Source: Chloroflexota bacterium (GTDB lineage: Bacteria > Patescibacteriota > Saccharimonadia > Saccharimonadales > Saccharimonadaceae). From it: a stretch of 32,764 nt of DNA. Positions 23,705 through 29,548 of this stretch are shown here, one piece after another; position 1 is the first letter of the stretch, and each line of letters begins with the position of its first letter. The stretch spans positions 1 to 32,764 of the forward strand of contig SEAL01000006.1 of NCBI GenBank assembly GCA_004145215.1. Reading direction: 5' to 3'. Below the pieces are notes generated by a model. That model was not told where the DNA came from. It made no database searches and saw nothing but the letters and a program-made list of their open reading frames with translations. Position numbers and translations under genes: made by a program.

Positions 23705-24532
23705 ATGTATTCTGGTACTACATTTCGTGTCAAATCAGGGCGCCTTCTGGGAGTCCATCAAAAAATCGACCGCGTCGCTCGGCGTAATTTGGCGTTGCAT
23801 TTGTCAAAACGGACAACTTTTCCAAAAGAAGCGCAGATTATTCATTTTGAAGGTTTGAATGGTCCTGACGGTATTAAGCGAAAGAGTCCGGGTAAAGACG
23901 AGCCGTGGCATTACGTTGATCCAAAAGATCCCACTGACCATGATTTGCGGGATATGATCAGTGACCACCTTCACAACCTCACGAAGGCGCTCGTTGACGA
24001 TGATCACGAGCGAGCTGCATTCGAGGCTGCATGGATGGCGCATGCTATCACGGATGGTCTGACACCAGCACATCACTATCCGCTCGAAGAAAAGCTCGAA
24101 GAGCTTCGCGACGGCAAAGGTCTGGAAACCCGGTCAAGCGCAAAGGATAAATTAATACTTCCAGGCAAAACACGCCGGCAGCAACTGCGTAACAACTGGG
24201 AATTCTGGGGCGCAAAGGGAATTATGACGACTCATTTGGCATTTGAACTCGGCGTAGCAACGACGATTGCTGGGCAGCGGCTGCCGGATACGATGCCCGA
24301 TGGGAACGAACTAGTGCGTGTAAAAGAAGAAGGTTTTTTGGTTCTGTTCGATGAAGCCGTCCAACGTATTGCTGCGCTAGAATTATATGAAGAATTCCAT
24401 CGCTTTGGATGGACGCGTCGACTAGCGCGCGATACTAAAACGCTGCTACTACCGGAAATCATGAGGATGGTGTGTCTAGCATGGTACGACAGTGCGATGC
24501 AGGCAAAAAAGAAGCGAGCCCAAAAGCACTAA
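23705..24532 (+). CDS. Putative zinc-dependent phospholipase C / P1 nuclease-like protein
   Basis: A 275-aa protein without a signal peptide or membrane segment. The central stretch FEAAWMAHAITDGLTPAHHYPL resembles the core helix of the zinc phospholipase C/S1-P1 nuclease fold, in which His and Asp residues bind three zinc ions. Further His/Asp residues lie nearby (DPTDHDLRDMISDHLHNLTKAL, and an early H in LLGVHQKIDRVARRNLA). I do not recognise a characterised member, and cytoplasmic location would be unusual for that family, so the function stays open. It overlaps rsmD by one base (TAATG), so the two are translationally coupled. Codon use matches the surrounding host genes. Confidence 0.5.
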   Translation: MYSGTTFRVKSGRLLGVHQKIDRVARRNLALHLSKRTTFPKEAQIIHFEGLNGPDGIKRKSPGKDEPWHYVDPKDPTDHDLRDMISDHLHNLTKALVDDDHERAAFEAAWMAHAITDGLTPAHHYPLEEKLEELRDGKGLETRSSAKDKLILPGKTRRQQLRNNWEFWGAKGIMTTHLAFELGVATTIAGQRLPDTMPDGNELVRVKEEGFLVLFDEAVQRIAALELYEEFHRFGWTRRLARDTKTLLLPEIMRMVCLAWYDSAMQAKKKRAQKH

Positions 24533-25074
24533 TGAACATTCGCGTCATATCGGGACTATACGGTGGCCGAAAAATCACTGCACCCGCCGGAACAACAACG
24601 CATCCGATGGGTGAACGTGTTCGGAACGCCATGTTCAACATTGTATCCGAAGAAATCAGGGGCGCACAGGTGCTTGATGCATTTGCTGGATCGGGCGCGA
24701 TTGGAATCGAAGCGTTAAGTAGAGGCGCTGCTGATGTGGTATTCATTGAGCGGGACAGGTCAGCTCAAAAAGCCATATTAGATAATATTACAACATTATC
24801 CATTGCGGACAGCGCCAAGTTGGCGCGTTCATCTGTCGCTACGTGGGTAGCGGCGCACGACGACCAAAAATTTGACATTATTTTCGCCGATCCACCCTAT
24901 GATGATCTACAGTTTTCCACAGTCGAGCAATTGTTGGGGCTTTTAAAACCTGGCGCGCTTATGGTATTATCACAACCAGGTAGAAGTGAGGTTCTGACCA
25001 AACCAGGAGTTGTTGTGGTGGACAATCGTAGTTATGGTACCGCGAATCTCACTTTTTACCGCCGAGTAGAATAA
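24532..25074 (+). CDS. rsmD: 16S rRNA (guanine-N2)-methyltransferase RsmD
   Basis: A 180-aa SAM-dependent methylase that modifies G966 of 16S rRNA (E. coli numbering). The N-terminus IRVISGLYGGRKITAPAG matches the family's RVIAGxxRGRxL start. Motif I is VLDAFAGSGAIGIEALSRGA with VVFIERD following, and motif IV is IIFADPPYDDLQF (the DPPY catalytic motif). The ORF track begins at 24472, but the start at 24532 is chosen because it overlaps the upstream stop as TAATG and matches the family N-terminus. It is the last host gene before two terminators and the non-coding region. Confidence 0.93.
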   Translation: MNIRVISGLYGGRKITAPAGTTTHPMGERVRNAMFNIVSEEIRGAQVLDAFAGSGAIGIEALSRGAADVVFIERDRSAQKAILDNITTLSIADSAKLARSSVATWVAAHDDQKFDIIFADPPYDDLQFSTVEQLLGLLKPGALMVLSQPGRSEVLTKPGVVVVDNRSYGTANLTFYRRVE

Positions 25075-25099
25075 ACTCGACAATCTGTAGAACTTATCC

Positions 25100-25124
25100 C
25101 CGACGAGCAATCGTCGGTTTTTTA
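25100..25124 (+). terminator. Rho-independent terminator after rsmD
   Basis: CCGACGA / TCGTCGG with a GCAA tetraloop followed by six T. It closes the host transcription unit. Confidence 0.9.
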
Positions 25125-25141
25125 TTTATTAAAATCAGCAC

Positions 25142-25163
25142 CGCTAATAGATAGCGTTTTTTT
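25142..25163 (+). terminator. Second intrinsic terminator in tandem
   Basis: CGCTA-ATAGA-TAGCG followed by seven T, only 18 bp after the first terminator. The doubled terminator marks a sharp boundary between host operon and island. Confidence 0.65.
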
Positions 25164-25391
25164 GATTACCCTTTGGGTCTATCAAGTTACAAGATGATAG
25201 ATCCATCAGTCACCAAATCGAATTGTGAACGTGAGCCAAATATTTTTATAGGGCTTTCACCAATAACTAACAGAAGTGACCACATTAACAATTAGAATCA
25301 CTACCAACATTCTGGGTGAAACCAGTGTAGTTGGACGGCTGAAGTACCATGTAGGCCTAGATAAGCGATAGCGGTAGTGAGGATACACATC
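25164..25391. other. Non-coding stretch with nested stems
   Basis: No supported protein gene. From 25299 to 25379 a closing stem CACTACC/GGTAGTG encloses CCAAC/GTTGG (25304-25308 with 25330-25334) and an inner CTGG/CCAG hairpin (25312-25325). A weak promoter-like pair (TTGTGA at 25223, TTATAG at 25246, 17-nt spacing) lies upstream, so this may be the 5' part of a structured transcript continuing into 25392-25598. The minus-strand ORFs drawn across it look antisense and spurious. Confidence 0.4.
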
Positions 25392-25598
25392 ATCGAATAT
25401 ATGGTGCTGGACAGGCAATCCAGAGTCCTCGACCTGAAACGTTGCAGGCAACAAAAGCAAAGTAAGACGGCGGTAAAGGTTTGTCACGGGAGTTAGATGA
25501 CCCACCCTGATAAAAAAACGGGCGAAACGAGAGGGGCAGGTTCGATTCCTGCACGAAGTTGGCGACACGATAATGATGTCCAGCACCATATATTCGAT
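25392..25598 (+). ncRNA. Candidate structured RNA bounded by a perfect 22-bp inverted repeat, with a tRNA T-arm-like hairpin
   Basis: Arms at 25392-25413 and 25577-25598 are exact reverse complements (core ATATGGTGCTGGACA / TGTCCAGCACCATAT) around 163 nt. Inside are GTTGC/GCAAC, GTCA...TGAC, and GCAGG-TTCGATT-CCTGC (25536-25552), a textbook T-arm with five base pairs and a 7-nt TTCRANT loop. The 3' arm reads GTCCAGC-A-CCA, like an acceptor end with discriminator and CCA, and its partner GCTGGAC lies at 25406. The T-arm is 25 nt too far from that end for a tRNA, and no anticodon arm or tmRNA tag frame is convincing. It could be an unclassified RNA, a remnant of a tRNA-based attachment site, or a DNA-level hairpin. 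Orientation is set by the T-arm. Confidence 0.45.
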
Positions 25599-25599
25599 C

Positions 25600-25877
25600 A
25601 TTAAGCGTAGTAGTGCTGGTAGTAAGGCGGATTGGAGTCGGATATGACAGTATCAAAAGCAACCGCATCATTAACACCAATGAGACTACACAAAACCGAT
25701 GAAGGCTATATTGTCATCGGTGCACAACTCAATGACGAAGAAGTAGAGTGGGTACAACTCACAAAAGCTTACGCCCATAGTACAAGCGCTTTTGCTGCAC
25801 TTGGACGTTTGTATCAAAAAGAACTTCTAGAAAAGTAATATATAAGATTGCTTTGCTACTAGCACCATACGCTTAAT
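25600..25877. repeat. Imperfect inverted repeats flanking a 64-codon ORF
   Basis: ATTAAGCGTAGTAGTGCTGG (25600-25619, continuing to 25628) recurs inverted at 25850-25877 as ATTAAGCGTATGGTGCTAG with a few changes and a short gap. The same GTGCTRG/CYAGCAC core appears in both arms of the 22-bp repeat. Four inverted copies within 480 bp suggest protein-binding sites, a cassette-like unit, or paired RNA stems. Confidence 0.5.
25644..25838 (+). CDS. Small hypothetical protein between inverted repeats
   Basis: A 64-aa soluble protein of unknown function. The ORF track uses TTG at 25632, but ATG 25644 has GGAG six bases upstream, so it is preferred. The sequence (KTDEGYIVIGAQLNDEEVEWVQLTKAYAHS, FAALGRLYQKEL) suggests a beta-hairpin followed by helices. 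It is the first gene of the island and lies exactly between the imperfect inverted repeats, so a regulator or cassette passenger is possible. No motif supports a specific role. Confidence 0.5.
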   Translation: MTVSKATASLTPMRLHKTDEGYIVIGAQLNDEEVEWVQLTKAYAHSTSAFAALGRLYQKELLEK

Positions 25878-25897
25878 AAACAAACAAATCAATCAAC

Positions 25898-25953
25898 CGT
25901 CGTAACGGTGGGTCAGGGTAAACCAACGATAGCCGTTACCCACCCTTACGGCG
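25898..25953 (+). promoter_or_regulatory. Long leader hairpin before the 102-aa gene
   Basis: CGTCGTAACGGTGGGT (25898-25913) pairs with ACCCACCCTTACGGCG (25938-25953) with two mismatches, giving a 16-bp stem and a 24-nt loop. It ends 27 nt before the next start codon, and the SD AAGGAGA lies outside it. A regulatory RNA or operator role is possible. Confidence 0.45.
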
Positions 25954-25979
25954 ATTGAACCCAATAAGGAGAATGTAAA

Positions 25980-26288
25980 ATGTTACAAGAATTTCACACA
26001 ATAATTAAACCATTAAATAATGATCTGGCAAAGATGTTAAACATGCAAGACGACTACACAGTCATTCCAGTAAAGGTAACGTTCAAAAGCGGTACTACGC
26101 AAGTCATCGAGGACGGCCTGGTATCAGAATGTGACCATAAAGGTGCAGACCTTGGAGATGTCGAACTATCGAGCCTCCACTACAATCCAATCACTGAATC
26201 TGTCGAAGAGTATGACGTCACACGACGCGGACTAGTCTGTGATCAATGTCCGGCTTGGCAGGATGAATCAGGAGAGTGGTATGAATAA
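25980..26288 (+). CDS. Hypothetical phage-type protein with Cys/His pairs
   Basis: A 102-aa protein starting at ATG 25980 behind AAGGAGA. The first ~65 residues look like a beta-rich domain (YTVIPVKVTFKSGTTQVIEDGL). CDHKG and CDQCPAWQDESGEWYE towards the C-terminus supply C-x-H and C-x-x-C pairs that could bind a metal. I do not recognise the family. Its end overlaps the next gene by 8 nt, so both belong to the same early transcription unit as the recombination genes. Confidence 0.6.
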   Translation: MLQEFHTIIKPLNNDLAKMLNMQDDYTVIPVKVTFKSGTTQVIEDGLVSECDHKGADLGDVELSSLHYNPITESVEEYDVTRRGLVCDQCPAWQDESGEWYE

Positions 26289-26424
26289 GCAATCACAGGA
26301 ACAATTCAAGCTATCGGTCGTAGAAGCATGTTTAGCTCAGGTAAAACTAGCTGACGATAAATACGACGCTATCAAGATTTTAGAGAGCTGGGCGAAAGCT
26401 ATTAAGGAGGATGCTCATGAATAG
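26281..26424 (+). CDS. Small hypothetical protein
   Basis: A 47-aa helical, soluble protein (LSVVEACLAQVKLADDKYDAIKILESWAKAIKED). ATG 26281 is chosen over the ORF-track start because AGGAGA stands 7 nt before it and it overlaps the upstream gene. Its stop overlaps the next gene's start by 8 nt. No known motif. Confidence 0.5.
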   Translation: MNKQSQEQFKLSVVEACLAQVKLADDKYDAIKILESWAKAIKEDAHE

Positions 26425-26911
26425 TATCAAGTTCGGCGACAAAGACTATGCACTAGTGCCGGCACGATTGAAGAAGTTTCGCGAAGCAAACGTAAGAGCG
26501 TCTGTTGAAACAGAACCATCATATAACGCAGATGGCTCGATAACTTTCAAAGCAACTATTACACAAGATCGTGCTAACGAATACTCAGCAATGGCAACCG
26601 GAACAGCTCGCTATACCGAAGCAGAGCTTAAAAAGCCAAAAGCTTTCGAAAAGCTAGAAACTATATCTGTTGGTCGCGCTCTAGCCAATATGGGCTACCT
26701 CAACGACGGACAGATCGCTACCACAGAAGAGATGCAAGAGTTCGAGGATTATCAGCTTAACAAAGTTGAACAAGCTCTACGAGACATTTCAAAGGCGGAA
26801 AAGCGCGGTGACTTTGAATCAATAATTTCAAAGTTGAACGCTGAGCAGCAGCTACAAATCGCCCCGAAAGTAAAAGAAAGAATGAGGGAGATAGCTAATG
26901 CAGCCAAATAG
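26417..26911 (+). CDS. Probable phage single-strand annealing recombinase (ERF/Rad52-like)
   Basis: A 164-aa protein. The key block is KLETISVGRALANMGYLNDGQIATTEEMQEFEDYQ, resembling the E-T-x-A-I-G-R-A-L-x-x-x-G-Y signature plus 'IAS-EEM' tail of ERF/Rad52-superfamily annealing proteins. It is preceded by a beta-rich segment (SITFKATITQDRANEYSAMATGTARY). Such proteins anneal complementary single strands during phage recombination. Adjacency to a YqaJ exonuclease, with a 14-nt overlap, is the standard partner arrangement and is the strongest support. ATG 26417 is chosen because AAGGAGG ends 6 nt before it; ATG 26411 touches the SD. At 164 aa it is short for the family and the assignment is by motif only. 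Confidence 0.6.
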   Translation: MNSIKFGDKDYALVPARLKKFREANVRASVETEPSYNADGSITFKATITQDRANEYSAMATGTARYTEAELKKPKAFEKLETISVGRALANMGYLNDGQIATTEEMQEFEDYQLNKVEQALRDISKAEKRGDFESIISKLNAEQQLQIAPKVKERMREIANAAK

Positions 26912-27536
26912 TTTAACTGACGATCAACGTACAGACGAATGGTTCAAGGCGCGACTAGGCAAAGCAACAGCAAGCCGATTCAAAGACATCATGATAACTA
27001 TTAAATCTGGTGAAGCTGCTGGTCGTAAGAACTATCGCGCAGAGCTAGTTGCAGAGCGTCTAACTGGTACTAAAGAAGAAACATGGACATCTGCAGCAAT
27101 GCAATGGGGTATCGACAACGAGCCTCTAGCGGCGTTGCGTTACGAGCTGCTGTCCGGCAACGAAGTGCAAGAGTGCGGCTTTTACGCTCACCAATCACTT
27201 CAAGCCGGGGCAAGTCCTGACGGTCTAGTTGGCGACGATGGATTGATTGAGATCAAATGTCCTAATACGGCAACTCACATCGATACGTTAAAACGACAAG
27301 ACATCCCATACCAGTACTACTGGCAGGTAATGGGACAACTCTGGATAACGGGGCGAAAATGGTGTGACTTCATATCATTCGACCCACGTATGCCAGAGAA
27401 CGCACAGATATTCATCACTAGAATTGAACGTGACGAATCAAAGATCAAGCAATTAGAAGAACAAGTGACTACATTCCTCCGCGAAGTAGCTCACGATGAA
27501 CAATTTATCAAATCATATGAAAGGGCATCACTATGA
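26898..27536 (+). CDS. YqaJ-type phage recombination exonuclease
   Basis: A 212-aa PD-(D/E)XK nuclease of the lambda-exonuclease/YqaJ family, resecting double-strand ends for the annealing protein. Visible are DDQRTDEWFKARLGKATASRF at the N-terminus (the family's R-T-x-E-W-x-x-x-R-x-G-x-x-T-A-S start), MQWGIDNEPLAALRYE, the catalytic GASPDGLVGDDGLIEIKCPN (Asp followed by E-x-K) and YQYYWQVMGQLWITG. Length matches the family. It starts inside the upstream gene and ends in an ATGA overlap with the next. Confidence 0.9.
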   Translation: MQPNSLTDDQRTDEWFKARLGKATASRFKDIMITIKSGEAAGRKNYRAELVAERLTGTKEETWTSAAMQWGIDNEPLAALRYELLSGNEVQECGFYAHQSLQAGASPDGLVGDDGLIEIKCPNTATHIDTLKRQDIPYQYYWQVMGQLWITGRKWCDFISFDPRMPENAQIFITRIERDESKIKQLEEQVTTFLREVAHDEQFIKSYERASL

Positions 27537-27793
27537 CAAAACCAGAAACCGGAAAAGATATATTAAACGAAGCAAAAAATAAAATAAAAAAACAAAAGGA
27601 AACAACTAACATGAAAACACCAAAGAAAACAATTATCGTAACAGTACTATTAACATTAACGACTATCGCTATCATCGCAGGTTTACTATACGCAGGCTTC
27701 ACAGCTGGCATCAGCTATGAGAAAAGCAAGAACCACGAAGTAACCACAGCTGCTAAAGAACTTGCAGTGCAAGTTGCACCAATAAAAAAATAA
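27533..27793 (+). CDS. Membrane-anchor ORF, probable 0-frame product of a frameshifted lysozyme gene
   Basis: An 86-aa protein with a Lys-rich cytoplasmic start, one transmembrane helix (about residues 33-56, TIIVTVLLTLTTIAIIAGLLYAGF) and a short outer part ending VAPIKK. It begins in an ATGA overlap with the exonuclease. An internal ATG at 27611 (MKTPKK) behind AAAAGGA could be the real start. It stops at TAA immediately after A_AAA_AAA. A -1 slip there continues directly into the transglycosylase frame with no intervening stop, giving N-anchor, Pro/Val-rich linker, then enzyme. Unshifted, it would be a small membrane peptide. Confidence 0.7.
   Translation: MTKPETGKDILNEAKNKIKKQKETTNMKTPKKTIIVTVLLTLTTIAIIAGLLYAGFTAGISYEKSKNHEVTTAAKELAVQVAPIKK
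27784..27790 (+). promoter_or_regulatory. Candidate programmed -1 frameshift (or transcriptional slippage) site
   Basis: The 0-frame reads ATA AAA AAA TAA, so the heptamer A_AAA_AAA sits in the exact X_XXY_YYZ register with the stop codon next. After a -1 slip the next codons are ATA ACG AAG CTG, in phase with the lysozyme ORF. A possible stimulatory stem GACGTAG (27805-27811) / CTACGTC (27833-27839) begins 14 nt downstream, farther than the usual 5-9 nt. Confidence 0.6.
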
Positions 27794-28200
27794 CGAAGCT
27801 GGACGACGTAGCACAGCCGAGTATTCAAGAGCCTACGTCAAAGCCAGTAGTAGAAGTGACCCCACCGCCAGTTGTAGCACCTGCACCTGTAGTGAGTGGG
27901 GGCTGCGAATCATTTCTACCATTGGTTAGTAAATATGACTGGGACGTAAAAATCATGATGGCTATCATGCAAGCTGAAAGTACCTGCCGATCCGACGCTA
28001 TAGGAGATACACAGCCCATTGCGGGGTTGCTCGCTCACAGTTGTGGATTGTTTCAGATACGAACGCTTGCAGGTCGTCCTACGTGTGAACAGTTGAAAGA
28101 CCCGGCTACAAATATAGACTGGGCGTACAGGATTTATAAAGGACAGGGTTTGCGTGCATGGTCAGTTTTCTCTAATGGAAAGTATACAAGGTATTTATGA
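27790..28200 (+). CDS. Lytic transglycosylase (GH23/SLT-like), probably read by -1 frameshift
   Basis: The -1 frame after the slippery site gives 136 residues. The first ~40 are a Pro/Val/Thr linker (SIQEPTSKPVVEVTPPPVVAPAPVVSGG). A lysozyme-like domain follows: WDVKIMMAIMQAESTCRSDAIGD with the catalytic Glu, CGLFQIRTLAG (the G-L-F/M-Q-I motif) and WSVFSNGKYTRY, the usual C-terminal pattern. It cuts peptidoglycan glycan strands without water. The ORF track starts at GTG 27856, but that codon has no SD and lies inside the linker, so independent initiation is unlikely. With the anchor it would be a membrane-tethered muralytic enzyme facing outward. Its stop overlaps the YopX gene (ATGA). Confidence 0.8.
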   Translation: MTKLDDVAQPSIQEPTSKPVVEVTPPPVVAPAPVVSGGCESFLPLVSKYDWDVKIMMAIMQAESTCRSDAIGDTQPIAGLLAHSCGLFQIRTLAGRPTCEQLKDPATNIDWAYRIYKGQGLRAWSVFSNGKYTRYL

Positions 28201-28595
28201 GAGAAATTAAATTTAGAGCGTGGGACAGCGAGCAAAACAGAATGTTCAGGGTAGATAAAGCGCGCTGGATACTGTTTGGATCACCAGAAGAATTGCAAGG
28301 AATATCAGTCGTCGATGGGCAGAACTATTACCACTCTGGCCGAGGCCACACCTTGATGCAGTACACCGGTCTCAAGGACAAAAATGGTGTGGAGATTTAT
28401 GAAGGTGATATTTGCAAAGTGAATAAATGGCCTGAAGAAGAAAGTGAACTAAGGATTGTAACTTACGATGCGCCCAGCTTCTGGCTTTCTAAGACTTTAG
28501 AAGACAAAGTAGACGTAGATTTATTTAGTACGCCAGGCGCATACGAAGAAGTAGTTGGCAACATCTACGATAACCCAGAATTACTAGAGAAATAG
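28197..28595 (+). CDS. YopX-like phage protein
   Basis: A 132-aa protein matching the YopX pattern: REIKFRAWDSEQNRMF at the N-terminus, LMQYTGLKDKNGVEIYEGDICKV in the middle and VVGNIYDNPELLEK at the end. YopX proteins are common in temperate phages of Gram-positive bacteria, and their function is unknown. It begins in an ATGA overlap with the transglycosylase, confirming coupled translation. Confidence 0.88.
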   Translation: MREIKFRAWDSEQNRMFRVDKARWILFGSPEELQGISVVDGQNYYHSGRGHTLMQYTGLKDKNGVEIYEGDICKVNKWPEEESELRIVTYDAPSFWLSKTLEDKVDVDLFSTPGAYEEVVGNIYDNPELLEK

Positions 28596-28615
28596 ATCAT
28601 ACGGGGGTATGGGAT

Positions 28616-28957
28616 ATGGCAGACAATCAATCAGAACAAAAGCAGCGAACGAATCAACAAAACCGTTCGCTGCATTTGTTTTATACACACTTAGCTAAGT
28701 CATTAAATGAATCAGGTTATGACATGAAACGGACACTGTCTCAGTCTATCGATATACCGTGGACTCCGGAAACAGTCAAACAGTTTTTATGGAAGCCAAT
28801 TCAAAACGCACAGCTAGGTAAAGAATCCACCACAGAATTAACGACAAAAGAAATAGACGAAGTATACGACACTCTAACGCGTCATTTAGGTGACAAGCTA
28901 GGCGTCTCTGCTCCACTATTTCCAAGTATTGAGGATTTAATAATAAAAAAGAAGTGA
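28616..28957 (+). CDS. Conserved phage hypothetical protein
   Basis: A 113-aa protein starting behind GGGGTATGGGAT. The pattern RTNQQNRSLHLFYTHLAKSLNESGYDMKRTL, IPWTPETVKQFLWKPIQ, and STTELTTKEIDEVYDTLTRHLGDKLGV is one I recognise as recurrent in phages of Gram-positive hosts, usually among replication/recombination genes. No activity is established. The N-terminus resembles NinB-like recombination proteins only loosely, so I do not assign that. The protein is helical, soluble and charged. Confidence 0.7.
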   Translation: MADNQSEQKQRTNQQNRSLHLFYTHLAKSLNESGYDMKRTLSQSIDIPWTPETVKQFLWKPIQNAQLGKESTTELTTKEIDEVYDTLTRHLGDKLGVSAPLFPSIEDLIIKKK

Positions 28958-28967
28958 GGGTATCACA

Positions 28968-29276
28968 ATGGCAAATCCACAAACGGTGCCGGATTTATTC
29001 CAGCAGTCCAAAACTGAGTGGTTAGACGGCGCACGTGCTGTCGCGATTAGACTACTCAGAAAATCAAAGCATGTAATCACTATCGAAGATGTACTGGCGG
29101 AATATAAGTTCCCAAAGTATCTACACCGGAATACGATCGGCAGTGTATTTAATGATGATCATTTCGTATCAGTAGGCTTTACTCGTTCGCGTCGAAGCGT
29201 ATCGAACGGTCGGGTGATTCAGCAATGGTCACTCAGCGATAAGTATGCTGCAGATAGCGAGGTGGATTGTGAGTAG
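28968..29276 (+). CDS. Hypothetical phage protein, possible winged-helix fold
   Basis: A 102-aa basic protein. Alternating helices and a beta-hairpin near the end (IEDVLAEYKFPKYLHRNTIGSVF then FVSVGFTRSRRSVSNGRVIQQWSL) would fit a winged-helix DNA-binding fold, with RSRRSVSNGR as the wing. This is structural guesswork. It starts 10 bp after the upstream stop with GAGGG as SD, and its 3' end overlaps the next small ORF by 8 nt. Confidence 0.6.
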   Translation: MANPQTVPDLFQQSKTEWLDGARAVAIRLLRKSKHVITIEDVLAEYKFPKYLHRNTIGSVFNDDHFVSVGFTRSRRSVSNGRVIQQWSLSDKYAADSEVDCE

Positions 29277-29418
29277 AAGTAAATTGGATAAATTCCAGTT
29301 AAGTTACGAGGATTTGCCAGAGACAGACTCTAGGCTAGCTGAATGGTTTGGTGATCGCGTGTACGTCGTGTATGCGCGACTAAAGGTTTGGATCGGTAAT
29401 CTCCGTGACGCTAGCTGA
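29269..29418 (+). CDS. Small hypothetical protein (too short for the ORF track)
   Basis: A 49-aa frame from GTG 29269 to TGA 29418, with GAGGTGG just upstream as SD and the usual short overlap with the preceding gene. It begins (M)SRSKLDKFQLSYEDLPETD and has an aromatic, basic C-terminus (YVVYARLKVWIGNLRD). No motif is recognised. Support comes from the SD, the overlap on both sides and the lack of another gene here. Confidence 0.5.
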   Translation: MSRSKLDKFQLSYEDLPETDSRLAEWFGDRVYVVYARLKVWIGNLRDAS

Positions 29419-29548
29419 GTTTGTTATCGCCACAGTACCAATCCTATTCGCTCCAACATTCGGAGTGATTTTTATTATAGCCATGGTAATCAAGCTGGTG
29501 AGAGACGAGCTGGATTATCGGGCTTGGAGTAAGGAACAGAATGTATAG
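29405..29548 (+). CDS. Small single-pass membrane protein
   Basis: A 47-aa frame from GTG 29405 to TAG 29548 that bridges the otherwise empty interval and overlaps both neighbours (14 nt and 8 nt). It has a hydrophobic helix (FVIATVPILFAPTFGVIFIIAMVI) followed by a charged tail (KLVRDELDYRAWSKEQNV). Small phage membrane proteins of this kind include holins and accessory lysis proteins. Proximity to the transglycosylase about 1.2 kb upstream makes that possible but unproven. Confidence 0.45.
   Translation: MTLAEFVIATVPILFAPTFGVIFIIAMVIKLVRDELDYRAWSKEQNV

Noticed and set aside
25509-25530. Hammerhead-like core (CTGATAA ... CGAAAC)
   Set aside because: The catalytic G of CUGANGA is A here, and no stem II can form between the two boxes.
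25478-25560. A tRNA gene ending with the T-arm (acceptor GGTTTGT / ACGAAGT)
   Set aside because: One acceptor pair mismatches, the D-stem has only three pairs, and no anticodon stem of five pairs with a 7-nt loop can be formed. The region between is A-rich. A degenerate tRNA remains possible.
25406-25588. tmRNA
   Set aside because: The T-arm is 25 nt from the CCA-like end, the 5' consensus is absent, and no resume codon with a hydrophobic tag frame is convincing. A permuted form also fails because no partner for ACGAAGT lies downstream.
25257-25680. Minus-strand ORFs of 114 and 96 aa
   Set aside because: They read antisense through the inverted repeat and T-arm (for example QESNLPLSFRP over the T-arm), the usual pattern of spurious ORFs opposite tRNA-like sequence. 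No SD or -10 supports them.
27856-28200. Independent start of the transglycosylase at GTG 27856
   Set aside because: No SD precedes it and it would begin inside the Pro-rich linker. The open frame extends back to the slippery A-run.
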